A stretch of 40,166 nt of DNA from MGOM01 sp035455265 (GTDB lineage Bacteria; Chloroflexota; Anaerolineae; Anaerolineales; E44-bin32). Numbering within the stretch: position 1 is the stretch's first letter; each line of letters starts with the position of its first letter. The stretch spans positions 1-40,166 of the forward strand of contig DATIFK010000207.1 in NCBI GenBank assembly GCA_035455265.1. The letters are read 5' to 3'. This document shows, one piece after another, positions 6,854 to 14,984 of this stretch. The notes beneath the pieces are model-generated. The model worked only from the letters and a program-made list of their open reading frames with translations. It ran no database searches and had not been told where the DNA came from. The position numbers and the translations under genes were made by a program.

Positions 6854-8227
6854 ATGAAGGTGGCGATCGTCGGCGGCGGGGCCGGAGGCCTGGCGGCGGC
6901 TTACGACCTGGCGGGGGCGGGGCACGCGGTGACGGTTCTCGAAGCCGCCGATCAGGTGGGCGGGTTGGCGGCTGGCTTCCGCGATCCGCGGTGGAACTGG
7001 TCGGTCGAGCGCTACTATCACCACTGGTTCGCCGGCGATCGCGCCATCCTGGGCTTGATCGACGAGCTCGGCTGGAGCGACCAGGTCGTCTTTCCCTGGC
7101 CCTCAACCGCCTACTACCACGGAGACCGCTTCCACATCTTGGACGGGCCCTTGTCGGCGGCGTTCCCGCGGCTGCCCTGGGTCGACCGAATCCCCGGCGC
7201 GGGCACGCTGGCGCGAGGGGTGCATCTGCTGCGCTTCCCGGGAGTCGGCTGGATCGACAAGGTGCGCTACGGCCTGGCGGCGGTGGCCTTGCTGGCGGCG
7301 CCGAGCTGGAAACCGTTCGAGCGCGTCACGGCCGAAGCGTGGCTGCGACGCTGGATGGGGCGCCGCAACTACGAAGTGTTGTGGCAGCCGCTGCTCGAAA
7401 GCAAGTTCGGCGAGCACTACCACGACGTCAACGCCGCCTGGTTCTGGGCGCGCGTCAAGGCGCGCACGCCCCGGCTGGGGACGTTCGTCGGCGGGTTCCA
7501 GGCTTTCCTCGATCGCTTCGCCGACGTCGTGCGCGGCCGAGGCGCCGAGGTCAAGCTCAAGGCGTCGGTCCAGCGCATCGATGCGGGACCCGCCGGCCTG
7601 CGCCTGACGCTGCCCGGCGAGGCGTTGGACGTCGATCAGTGCCTGGTGACGCTCTCGCCGTCGCTGCTGGCGCGCCTGACGCCGTCGCTTCCGCCGGCGT
7701 ATCTGGATCGGTTGCTGTCGCTGCGCGCCATGGGGGCGGTGGTGATGGTCCTTGCGCTGAAACGGCGCCTATCCGAGAGCGGGATCTACTGGCACAGTCT
7801 GCCCAAGTCGGCGGGTTTTCCCTTCCTGGCGTTGGTCGAGCACACCAACTTTCTGCCGGCCGAGCACTTCGGGGGCGATCACATCGTTTACCTGGGCGAC
7901 TACCTCGATCCGGATCATGAGTACTTCCGGCTCACTCAGGACCAACTGCTGGCGCGGTTCCTCCCGGCGCTGACGCGCTTCAACCCCGAGTTCCGGCCAG
8001 ACTGGGTGCGCCAGTCGTGGCTCTTCCGGACGCCGTACGCGCAGCCGGTGCCGCCCCTCAACCATTCGCACGCCATCCCCGATCTGAAGACGCCTATCCC
8101 CGGCCTGTGGTTGGCCAGCATGAGCCAGGTGTACCCATGGGACCGCGGGACGAACTTTGCCGTCGAGGTCGCCCGACAAGCGGCGCGGCGCATGATGGCG
8201 GAACCCCTTCCGGGGCCGGTGGGCTAG
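6854..8227 (+). CDS. FAD-dependent amine oxidase/desaturase-like protein
   Basis: 457 residues. The N-terminus is a dinucleotide-binding fold: MKVAIVGGGAGGLAAAYDL, then VLEAADQVGGLAAGF, the pattern of NAD(P)-binding Rossmann amine oxidase, protoporphyrinogen oxidase and phytoene desaturase relatives. RYYHHWFAGD and the C-terminal GLWLASMSQVYPWDRGTNFAVEVAR (the FAD-contact end) fit the protoporphyrinogen-oxidase-like branch often placed beside polyprenol or glycan genes. The start at 6854 has AAGGATC upstream and begins directly with the FAD motif; the frame upstream runs through the CCAGT repeat. Substrate unknown. The upstream flippase-like gene suggests a lipid or isoprenoid substrate, which is inference only. 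Confidence 0.8.
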   Translation: MKVAIVGGGAGGLAAAYDLAGAGHAVTVLEAADQVGGLAAGFRDPRWNWSVERYYHHWFAGDRAILGLIDELGWSDQVVFPWPSTAYYHGDRFHILDGPLSAAFPRLPWVDRIPGAGTLARGVHLLRFPGVGWIDKVRYGLAAVALLAAPSWKPFERVTAEAWLRRWMGRRNYEVLWQPLLESKFGEHYHDVNAAWFWARVKARTPRLGTFVGGFQAFLDRFADVVRGRGAEVKLKASVQRIDAGPAGLRLTLPGEALDVDQCLVTLSPSLLARLTPSLPPAYLDRLLSLRAMGAVVMVLALKRRLSESGIYWHSLPKSAGFPFLALVEHTNFLPAEHFGGDHIVYLGDYLDPDHEYFRLTQDQLLARFLPALTRFNPEFRPDWVRQSWLFRTPYAQPVPPLNHSHAIPDLKTPIPGLWLASMSQVYPWDRGTNFAVEVARQAARRMMAEPLPGPVG

Positions 8228-8353
8228 GGGCCGACGCGCGAAGGCCCCGGCGCGGGCCAGCTCACATCCCACGGGCCCTCGACGTCCAGCACCACCCGGC
8301 GTGTGCTTGGTTGTGGTACCTTGTGTCCAAATCCACGGGACCATGCAGGCGCT

Positions 8354-8845
8354 ATGCCGGACAAGACTCTGGCCATGCGACAGCTGGACGACAGGGGCAT
8401 CCCCTACGAGGTTGTCGCTTTCCCGGAAACCATCCACGACGCCCTGGGCGTCGCCGCGCAGGCAGGGATTCCGCCGGCACACGTCTTCAAGACGCTGGTC
8501 GTCCTGCCTCCGGAGCCGAGGGCAAAGCCGCTCTTGATCCTCATCCCGGCCGGCACGACCCTCGACCTGCGGCGCGCCGCCGAGGCCTTGGGATTCAAGC
8601 GAATCCAGATGGCCAGCCAGGCGGAAGCGGAGCGCCTGACGGGGTTGAAGGTCGGCGGGATTTCGGCGCTGGCCCTGCTCTCCAAGCACTATCCCACCTA
8701 TCTGGATCGTTCCGCCGATACGCTGGAGACCATCGTCGTCAGCGCCGGCCGCCGCGGATTGAACCTGAGGATGGGTGTGGAAGCTTTCCGTCAGGTGACC
8801 GGCGCCGACTGGTTGGACGCAGCGCGGCCGGAGACAACCACATGA
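8354..8845 (+). CDS. ybaK: YbaK/EbsC-family aminoacyl-tRNA deacylase
   Basis: 163 residues, the length of YbaK-type Cys-tRNA(Pro) deacylases, which clear mischarged tRNA. The family core is visible: HDALGVAAQAGIPPAHVFKTLVV near residues 30-50, with the conserved FKTLVV lysine, and GGISALALLSKHYPTYLD near residues 100-120, matching the G-G-x-S-P-x-G loop with changes. The start at 8354 is the first ATG that gives the family N-terminus. No clear ribosome site. It stands alone between the oxidoreductase gene and a CCAGT repeat. The precise tRNA substrate cannot be told. Confidence 0.8.
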   Translation: MPDKTLAMRQLDDRGIPYEVVAFPETIHDALGVAAQAGIPPAHVFKTLVVLPPEPRAKPLLILIPAGTTLDLRRAAEALGFKRIQMASQAEAERLTGLKVGGISALALLSKHYPTYLDRSADTLETIVVSAGRRGLNLRMGVEAFRQVTGADWLDAARPETTT

Positions 8846-8870
8846 TACGCTGCAAGCGGCGAAGGCCGTT

Positions 8871-8925
8871 CCCAGTCTCCAGTTGCCAGTTGCCAGTCCC
8901 GAATCTCTGTTCACTGGCCACTCCC
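8871..8925. repeat. CCAGT/ACTGG dispersed repeat
   Basis: CCAGT in four near-tandem units at 8871-8900 (period about 7-8), then CACTGGCCACT at 8912-8922 in reverse sense. Same family as 6750-6811. It begins 26 bases after the ybaK stop. Confidence 0.65.
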
Positions 8926-8964
8926 GGAAGGACACCGGGACGGTGTGACCACTGACCGCTATCG

Positions 8965-8970
8965 TATAAT
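8965..8970 (+). promoter_or_regulatory. consensus -10 box (TATAAT)
   Basis: Perfect TATAAT 28 bases before ATG 8998. TGTGAC at 8944-8949 is the only -35-like word, at a short 15-base spacing. Confidence 0.5.
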
Positions 8971-8997
8971 CGCCCTCACCGGGGCGCCGAGGCAGAG

Positions 8998-9633
8998 ATG
9001 ATCCAGGTTCGTGACACATTCCAGGTCAAGTTCGGCAAGATCGACGCCGCCGTCGAGCATTGGAATCGGCTGTCCTCCGAGGTCCCGGCGTGGCCCAAGG
9101 GCCGGGAACGCTACGAGGTCCTGACCGACCTGTCCGGCGATATGTTCAATCTGACGACGGCGCTGCACCTGGATTCGGACGACGCCTGGCGGAAGCTGAC
9201 GACGACGGTGATGCGGTCCTCCGAGTATCAGGAGTGGTTCAAGCTGTTCAAGCAGTACGTCGAGGAAGGTCGCCGCGAATTCCACACCGTGGAGCAGGGC
9301 AACCCCGGCTGGTCGGGGCTGGGGGCGATCGTGGTTCGCAGCTGCTTCCGCGCCCTGGAATGGCGCGTCGAGGAGACGCTCGAACTGCTGCGCACGTACG
9401 GCGCCATGCTGATGGATCAGGGCGTCGGATCGAGCCCGCGGCTGTTGACAGCCGGCAGCGGCCGCCTCTTCAACCTGATCATCGAGATCGAAGCCGTCGA
9501 CCTGAAGACGTGGGACGACCACCGGCGCGGCCTGTTCGGCGACGCGCAGTTCCAAGTGTGGTTCCGCCGCCTGTCGGGGTGCGTGTCGCACGGCTCGCAT
9601 GAATTCCTCAAGGTCGCCGGCCCGATCGACTGA
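8998..9633 (+). CDS. Unknown protein with two tandem alpha/beta repeats (NIPSNAP/ABM-like)
   Basis: 211 residues that divide into two similar halves. Half one (about 2-95) runs VRDTFQVKFGKIDAAVEHW.. to ..SSEYQEWFKLFKQYVEEGRREFHTV. Half two (about 107-205) runs VVRSCFRALEWRVEETLELL.. to ..DAQFQVWFRRLSGCVSHGSHEFLKV. Each has strand, helix, strand, then a QxWFxxxxxxVxxGxxEF motif, as in dimeric alpha-beta barrel proteins. A single chain would therefore form its own two-part barrel. I see no cofactor motif and assign no function. It has its own -10 box and no operon partner. The start is the first ATG, with GAGGCAGAG just upstream. Confidence 0.7.
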   Translation: MIQVRDTFQVKFGKIDAAVEHWNRLSSEVPAWPKGRERYEVLTDLSGDMFNLTTALHLDSDDAWRKLTTTVMRSSEYQEWFKLFKQYVEEGRREFHTVEQGNPGWSGLGAIVVRSCFRALEWRVEETLELLRTYGAMLMDQGVGSSPRLLTAGSGRLFNLIIEIEAVDLKTWDDHRRGLFGDAQFQVWFRRLSGCVSHGSHEFLKVAGPID

Positions 9634-9660
9634 TCGGTGCAGCCGGAGGCGGGCGAATGG

Positions 9661-9666
9661 TAGAAT
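9661..9666 (+). promoter_or_regulatory. possible -10 box of aminopeptidase gene
   Basis: TAGAAT 111 bases before the start at 9778; the -35 region is weak. If used, the transcript would carry the TCAGC repeat in its leader. Confidence 0.3.
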
Positions 9667-9692
9667 CCGCCCGCCTTCCTGTCCCCATCCTC

Positions 9693-9766
9693 GTCAGCTC
9701 CAAGCTGTCAGCGATCAGCTCAAGCCGGACCCAGCTGGTGGCTGACGGCTGACTGCTGACGGCTGA
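9693..9766. repeat. TCAGC/GCTGA dispersed repeat
   Basis: TCAGC three times in 9693-9720 and GCTGA four times in 9741-9766, opposite in sense, so the two arms can pair. It is a variant of the CAGT repeats and lies directly before the aminopeptidase start. Confidence 0.6.
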
Positions 9767-9777
9767 GCGGAGCGGCA

Positions 9778-10902
9778 ATGCCTGACCCTCGCACGGAACG
9801 TCTGGCCACGGTCCTGGTGCAGTACTCGGCGCACATTCAACCCGGAGATCGCGTGGCGATCGAATCTGAAGTCGGCGCGCTGCCCCTCGTCCGGGCCTTG
9901 TTCGAACGCATCCTCCAGGCCGGCGGCCACCCGTATCTGCTTCTCTCGCCGGCCGGGATGATCACACGCACCGGCTTCGATCCCAGTTTCCTCAAGTTGG
10001 CCAACGACGCTCAACTCGACTCCGTGCCGGAATTCCATCGGCTGGTGTACGAGACGTTCGAGTCGCGCATCCGCATCTACTCGGGCTCCAACACCCGCCA
10101 GCTGACGCATGCGGATGAGGAACGTTCGGCGAGGCGAGGCCGGGCGATCCAGGGCTTGCTGCGGTCCCAGTTCGAGCGCGGCGCCCGGGGTGAGTTCAAG
10201 TGGGTGACGACGTTGTTCCCGACGCTGGCCCTGGCGCAGGACGCCGAGCTGGCCTTGGAGGATTTCGAGGATTTCGTCTACCGGGCCTGCCACGTGGACG
10301 GCGACGGCGACCCGATCGGCTATTGGCGCGGCCAGGAGGCCGAGTCCCAGCGGCTTGTGGCCGCTCTGACCGGCCACGACCGGGTCGAGATCCGCGGACC
10401 CCGATGCGAGCTGAACCTCTCCGTTCGCGGACGAACGTTCATCCCTTCCAGTGGAACGCACAACATGCCGGACGGGGAGGTCTTCACCGGCCCGGTCGAG
10501 GCTTCGGCGGAAGGCTGGGTCAAGTTCGACTTCCCCGCCGTACATGAGGGACGTGAGGTGCAGGGAGTCGAGTTGACTTTCCGCCAGGGGAAGGTGGTCG
10601 AGGCACGGGCGGCCCGGAACGAGGCCTACCTGCTGGAGATGCTCAACACCGATCCGGGGGCCCGCTACCTGGGTGAGTTTGGGATCGGGACCAATTTCGA
10701 GATCGACACCTTCACCCGCAACATCCTCTTCGACGAGAAGATCGGCGGCACGATCCACCTGGCGATGGGTTCGGGGTACCCGGACACCGGCAGCGGGAAC
10801 GAGAGTGCCATCCACTGGGACATGTTGTGCGACATGCGTCAGGGCGGTACGATCGTGATGGACGGCGAAACGGTCTACCGCGATGGCCGGTTCGTCATCT
10901 AG
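9778..10902 (+). CDS. M29-family aminopeptidase (thermophilic type, AmpS/PepS-like)
   Basis: 374 residues, within the usual 370-415 of the family, which removes N-terminal residues from peptides in the cytoplasm using two metal ions. Family motifs in order: NMPDGEVFTGPVE (metal Glu), GEFGIGTN, DEKIGGTIHLAMG (metal Glu and His), and SAIHWDM (metal His and Asp) near the C-terminus. The start ATG 9778 follows GAGCGGAGCGGC. It appears monocistronic; the haem lipoprotein gene starts 25 bases after its stop and might be co-transcribed. Confidence 0.92.
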   Translation: MPDPRTERLATVLVQYSAHIQPGDRVAIESEVGALPLVRALFERILQAGGHPYLLLSPAGMITRTGFDPSFLKLANDAQLDSVPEFHRLVYETFESRIRIYSGSNTRQLTHADEERSARRGRAIQGLLRSQFERGARGEFKWVTTLFPTLALAQDAELALEDFEDFVYRACHVDGDGDPIGYWRGQEAESQRLVAALTGHDRVEIRGPRCELNLSVRGRTFIPSSGTHNMPDGEVFTGPVEASAEGWVKFDFPAVHEGREVQGVELTFRQGKVVEARAARNEAYLLEMLNTDPGARYLGEFGIGTNFEIDTFTRNILFDEKIGGTIHLAMGSGYPDTGSGNESAIHWDMLCDMRQGGTIVMDGETVYRDGRFVI

Positions 10903-10927
10903 CTCCGTTCTGCGCGAGGCGTCCGCT

Positions 10928-12667
10928 ATGCCCAGGCTCGAGCGCATCCTTCCCCTTCTTGGCTTTCTGATTCTGACATCGTGCGCCGCGCCGTCCTCGA
11001 CCGAGGCGCCGACGGCGCCCGCCGCCGTTCGGCCGACGCGTACCCCTCCGCCGACCGCCACGCCGGCGCGGACGCCGACGGCTGAGGCCGGCCCCAGCGC
11101 GCAAGAAAAGGCGCCTCCGCTCCCAACGGACCGCAATGCCTTCTTCCTGGCGTCCGGGGCGTGCGCCGTGTGCCACGAGAACTTGACGGATGAAGGCGGA
11201 ACGGACGTGTCGCTGGGCACGGCCTGGCGCTCCACGTTGATGGCCAACTCGGCACGCGATCCGTACTGGCAGGCCAGCCTGCGCGCCGAAGTCGAGGCGC
11301 ATCCCGAACTGCGCGAAAGCACCGAGGAGCTGTGCGCCCGCTGCCACGCCCCGATGGCGCATTTCACGGCATCGGTTCACGACGACCCGGTGACTCTGCT
11401 CGACGGCGGATTCCTCGACGAGGCCCATCCGCTGCACGCCTTGGCGGTGGATGGCGTTTCGTGCGCCGTCTGTCATCAGATTCGAGAGGACGGGCTCGGC
11501 CTGCCGGTCAGCTACACCGGCGGCTACGCGATCGACCGCGAGCGGCCGGACGGCCAGCGCTTGAGCTTCGGGCCATACACCGTCGAGGAGGATCAGTCGG
11601 CGATCATGCAGGCGGGCTCGGGTTCGATCCCAACCCAGGGGCTGCACATCGCCACCTCGGAGATGTGCGCCACCTGCCACGTGTTGTACACGCCCTCGGT
11701 CGATGCCAACGGGCAGCCGGCCGGCGAGTTCCCCGAACAGGTCACCTACCTGGAATGGTTCTACAGCAGCTACCGGCGGACGGACTCGTGCCAGGAGTGT
11801 CACATGCCGACCGCCTCGGGGGGCGTGAACATCGCCTCCTCGAGCGTCAACCCGCGCAGCCCGTTCGCCCAACATACCTTCGTCGGCGGCAACACCTACA
11901 TGCTGCGCGTGCTGGAGGCGTTCGGAGCGGATCTGGGAGCCACCGCTTCGGCGTCGCAGTTCGCCGATACCCGGGCCCGGACGGAGGCCCAGCTGAGGGA
12001 GCAGACGGCGAAGGTGACCGTCGAGAATGTCAGCCTGTCCGGAGTGCACTTCAACGCCGAGGTCGTGGTGGAGGACCTGGCCGGGCATAAGTTCCCGACC
12101 GGCTTCCCTTCCCGCCGAGCCTGGCTGCACATCACGTTGAAGGACGGCGCCGGCAACGTCCTGTTCGAATCGGGGGCGGTCGGGCCGGGCGGGTCGATCG
12201 TCGGCAACGACAACGATGCCGACGCCACTCAGTTCGAACCGCACTACAAGGCCATCGTCAGCCCCGAGCAGGTCCAGATCTACGAAGCCATCCTGCGCGA
12301 CTCGGGAGGGGCGGTCACCACGCGGCTGCTGCATGCGACCGGCTACTTGAAGGACAACCGGCTGCTGCCGTGGGGGTTCGAGAAAGGCGCGCCGTACGAG
12401 GACATCGCCGTCCGAGGGCAGGCGCGCGACGATGAGAACTTCCTGGATGGGGGCGATCGGGTGTTGCTGGACCTGCCGCTGGGCGGCTCGTCCGGTGGTC
12501 CATACACGTTGACAGTGGAGCTGCTCTACCAGGCCGTGTCCTACCGGTGGATCGAAAACCTACGGGGCGTCCCAGGCGACGAAGTCGAACGGTTCCTTGG
12601 CTACGTGGGGTCGGTGCCCAATGATCCCGTCGTGGTCGCCTCGACCGAGGCCGCTACCGGCCAATAG
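10928..12667 (+). CDS. Five-haem c-type cytochrome lipoprotein (cytochrome c554-like)
   Basis: 579 residues from ATG 10928. The signal peptide ends in a lipobox (LILTSC, Cys19), so it should be a lipid-anchored extracytoplasmic protein. A Thr/Pro linker (about 25-55) follows. Five CxxCH haem sites are present: CAVCH (79-83), CARCH, CAVCH, CATCH and CQECH, all in the N-terminal 60%. The last 250 residues contain no haem site and look beta-rich (GHKFPTGFPSRRAWLHI is a conserved phrase of this multihaem family). Electron partner unknown. An in-frame ATG at 10883 lies inside the aminopeptidase gene and lacks a signal sequence. No cytochrome maturation genes nearby. Confidence 0.85.
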   Translation: MPRLERILPLLGFLILTSCAAPSSTEAPTAPAAVRPTRTPPPTATPARTPTAEAGPSAQEKAPPLPTDRNAFFLASGACAVCHENLTDEGGTDVSLGTAWRSTLMANSARDPYWQASLRAEVEAHPELRESTEELCARCHAPMAHFTASVHDDPVTLLDGGFLDEAHPLHALAVDGVSCAVCHQIREDGLGLPVSYTGGYAIDRERPDGQRLSFGPYTVEEDQSAIMQAGSGSIPTQGLHIATSEMCATCHVLYTPSVDANGQPAGEFPEQVTYLEWFYSSYRRTDSCQECHMPTASGGVNIASSSVNPRSPFAQHTFVGGNTYMLRVLEAFGADLGATASASQFADTRARTEAQLREQTAKVTVENVSLSGVHFNAEVVVEDLAGHKFPTGFPSRRAWLHITLKDGAGNVLFESGAVGPGGSIVGNDNDADATQFEPHYKAIVSPEQVQIYEAILRDSGGAVTTRLLHATGYLKDNRLLPWGFEKGAPYEDIAVRGQARDDENFLDGGDRVLLDLPLGGSSGGPYTLTVELLYQAVSYRWIENLRGVPGDEVERFLGYVGSVPNDPVVVASTEAATGQ

Positions 12668-12764
12668 GCGCAGCCTTCCGACCACAAGTCAGCCAACGAG
12701 GCCAACCGACGCAGAGATGAGGCAGCCTGGGCGAGAGAGGCCCGCCGTTGGCTTCGTGGGTCCC

Positions 12765-12788
12765 GACATACAAGCGAGAATGTATGTA
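12765..12788. promoter_or_regulatory. AcrR-type operator, downstream copy
   Basis: ACATACA (12766-12772), eight bases, TGTATGT (12781-12787). It matches the E. coli AcrR box (about 19 of 24 positions from memory). It lies 17 bases past the 3' end of the TetR gene, where no promoter is obvious. It shares 14 of 15 bases with the right part of the upstream copy at 13431-13454. Confidence 0.6.
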
Positions 12789-12805
12789 AAAGGCGCATTC
12801 TGGCG

Positions 12806-13414
12806 TCAGCGAGCGACGCCGTGGAGAAACGCTTCTGCAAGGGCGGGGGCGAGTTCGGCCAGGGAGAAGGATCTGGGATGGACGAGCCACTGGCGCAAGA
12901 CGCCGTTCTGGAGGCCGAGGAAGGCCCTGGCGGCCACCTCGGGCGACACGTTGGGGCGGATCTCACCGCGGGCGGCCGCCTGGCGGATCACCTCAGCCAG
13001 CCGGCGGAGCTCTTCCTCCGCAGCGTCTAGCTGCCTACGGTGAATAGAGCGGAGCTCCGAGGATTCTTCAGTCTTGAAGAGACCCAACTCCAGGACTGCC
13101 TGGAGCCCACGATCCTGTTCAACGGTTGTGAACAGACGCACCATCAATCGCTGGACGATCGTAGTCCACGGCCCCCCTTCGCGCAGGACCTCTTCCTGGA
13201 TCTGGGAGGCGCGTGCGGCATAGGTTTGTAGTAGGGCCTGGTACAGCTCAGGTTTCCCCCGGAAGTGCCAGTAGACGGCGCCGCGCGTGACGCCTGCCAG
13301 GCGGGCCACGTCGTCCAGGCGGGTGGCCGCGTAGCCCTTGGTGCTGAAGACGGCGAGCGACGAACGCAGGATGGCCTGGCGGGTCAGGGCCGCCTCGGCC
13401 TTGGTTCGGCGCAT
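12806..13414 (-). CDS. TetR/AcrR-family transcriptional repressor
   Basis: 202 residues. The N-terminal HTH is AcrR-like: TRQAILRSSLAVFSTKGYAATRLDDVARLAGVTRGAVYWHFRGKPELYQAL (about 11-61). The C-terminal helical part (about 80-200) resembles the AcrR/TtgR ligand domain, so it probably senses small hydrophobic compounds. GGAGG lies 6 nt before the ATG. Operator-like sites flank the gene on both sides. The one upstream covers its promoter region, so autorepression is likely. No efflux pump gene is adjacent, which is unusual for this branch. Confidence 0.9.
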   Translation of the reverse strand: MRRTKAEAALTRQAILRSSLAVFSTKGYAATRLDDVARLAGVTRGAVYWHFRGKPELYQALLQTYAARASQIQEEVLREGGPWTTIVQRLMVRLFTTVEQDRGLQAVLELGLFKTEESSELRSIHRRQLDAAEEELRRLAEVIRQAAARGEIRPNVSPEVAARAFLGLQNGVLRQWLVHPRSFSLAELAPALAEAFLHGVAR

Positions 13415-13430
13415 CAGTCCTCCCTCGATT

Positions 13431-13454
13431 TACCGACTTGCGAGCATGTATGTA
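13431..13454. promoter_or_regulatory. AcrR-type operator at tetR promoter
   Basis: TACCGAC-TTGCGAGC-ATGTATGTA; the right half is near perfect, the left half weaker. It sits between the tetR promoter and its ribosome site. Confidence 0.55.
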
Positions 13455-13461
13455 TTTTGGG

Positions 13462-13489
13462 AGTTTAGCACCGGCTGCTCGGAAAGCAA
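13462..13489 (-). promoter_or_regulatory. promoter of tetR-like gene
   Basis: On the minus strand TTGCTT (13489-13484), a 16-base spacer and TAAACT (13467-13462). The transcript would start next to the operator at 13431-13454. Confidence 0.5.
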
Positions 13490-13575
13490 GGTGGGCTCGG
13501 GGGCCCACCATGAACCCATTCAGCTCCGCGTCTACGTAGGATGATGTGTGCGGACGGGCAAAGCCGGCCGGGCCT

Positions 13576-14862
13576 CTAGCGGCGGTCGATGGCGATGTAG
13601 GCTCTGGTCTTCACGCCGGAGTAGATCTGTCGCGGCCGGGCGATCTTCTGCTCCGGGTCGACGACCATCTCCTGCCATTGGGCCAGCCAGCCGACGGTCC
13701 GCGGGATGGCGAACAGGACCGGGAACATGTCGGTGGGAATGCCCATCACCTGGTAGATGATCCCCGAGTAGAAATCGACGTTCGGATAGAGCTTGCGCGA
13801 GACGAAGTACTCATCCTGCAAGGCGATCCGTTCCAGCTCCAGGGCAATGTCGAGCAGCGGATTGCGCCCGGTGACCTCGAAGACCTGGTCGGCGACGGTC
13901 TTGATCAAACGCGCCCGCGGATCGTAGTTCTTGTAGACGCGGTGGCCGAATCCCATCAGGCGACCGTCGCCGGCCTTGACGCGCTGGATGAACTCCGGCA
14001 CGTGCCGGACGTCGCCGATCTGCGCCAGCATGCGCAGCACGGCCTCATTGGCCCCGCCGTGCAGCGGGCCGTACAGGGCCGCCGCCGCGCCGGCCAGCGC
14101 GCTGTAGGGATCCACCCGGCTCGACCCGATGGCACGCATGGCGTTGGTGCTGCAGTTCTGCTCATGGTCGGCATGCATGATGAACAGGACGTCCAGGGCC
14201 CGCTCGAGGATCGGATTCACGTGGTAGACCGGCTCGGACATCTTGTACATCATGCTGAGGAAGTTGCCGGCGAAGGAAAGATCGTTGTTGGGGTAGACAT
14301 ACGGCAGGCCGCGATTGTGGCGGTAGGAGAACGCCGCGATCGTCGGGACTTTGGCGATCAGGCGCTTGATCTGGTACAGGCGGTTGGCGGCGTCGTCCAC
14401 CCGGTTGGCCTCCGGGTAGAACGTCGACAGAGCGGCGACGGTGCTGATGAACATGCCCATCGGGTGGGCGTCGTAGCGAAAGGCCTGCATCAGCTCTTTG
14501 ATGTTTTCGTGCACGAACGTATGATGGATGATCTCACGCGTCCACTCGGCCAGCTGGTCGCGGCGAGGCAGCTCGCCGAACAGGATCAGGTAGGCGACTT
14601 CCAGGTAGGTGCTCTTTTCGGCCAGCTGTTCGATCGGGTAGCCGCGGTATTCGAGGACTCCCTTGTCGCCGTCGATGTAGGTGATGGCGCTGCGGGTCGA
14701 GGCGGTGTTGGTGAAGGCCGGATCGTAGGACATCAGGCCGAAGTCCTGGCCGTCGACCTGGATCTGGCGCAGGTCCTGGGCGCGGATGGCCCCGTCGCTG
14801 ATGGGCACGTCGTAGGACTTGCCCGTACGGTTGTCTTGGATCGTCAGGCTGTTGGAAGACAT
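13576..14862 (-). CDS. gltA: Citrate synthase
   Basis: Condenses acetyl-CoA and oxaloacetate at the entry to the TCA cycle. 428 residues, the length of the hexameric bacterial (type II) enzyme. Catalytic motifs are all present: HADHEQNCSTNAMR, GPLHGGANEAV (first catalytic His), GFGHRVYKNYDPR (second His) and NVDFYSG (Asp). The N-terminal beta region (LTIQDNRTGKSYDVPI) is also type II. AAGGAG lies 6 nt before the start. A TAGAAT -10 box (14912-14907) lies 45 nt upstream. It is monocistronic and divergent from the CDP-alcohol phosphatidyltransferase gene. Confidence 0.96.
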   Translation of the reverse strand: MSSNSLTIQDNRTGKSYDVPISDGAIRAQDLRQIQVDGQDFGLMSYDPAFTNTASTRSAITYIDGDKGVLEYRGYPIEQLAEKSTYLEVAYLILFGELPRRDQLAEWTREIIHHTFVHENIKELMQAFRYDAHPMGMFISTVAALSTFYPEANRVDDAANRLYQIKRLIAKVPTIAAFSYRHNRGLPYVYPNNDLSFAGNFLSMMYKMSEPVYHVNPILERALDVLFIMHADHEQNCSTNAMRAIGSSRVDPYSALAGAAAALYGPLHGGANEAVLRMLAQIGDVRHVPEFIQRVKAGDGRLMGFGHRVYKNYDPRARLIKTVADQVFEVTGRNPLLDIALELERIALQDEYFVSRKLYPNVDFYSGIIYQVMGIPTDMFPVLFAIPRTVGWLAQWQEMVVDPEQKIARPRQIYSGVKTRAYIAIDRR

Positions 14863-14906
14863 CGGCGGCTCCTTGGCAACCCGTCCGCAGGGAACTGGGT
14901 TGGTGC

Positions 14907-14912
14907 ATTCTA
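14907..14912 (-). promoter_or_regulatory. -10 box of citrate synthase gene
   Basis: TAGAAT on the minus strand, 45 bases before the ATG; no good -35 seen. Confidence 0.4.
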
Positions 14913-14984
14913 ATCGATGGGCACGCGCTCAGGAGGAGGTTCTGGCGTGATGGAGGCAAGGACGGGCCGTTGCGGAGGCGACGG

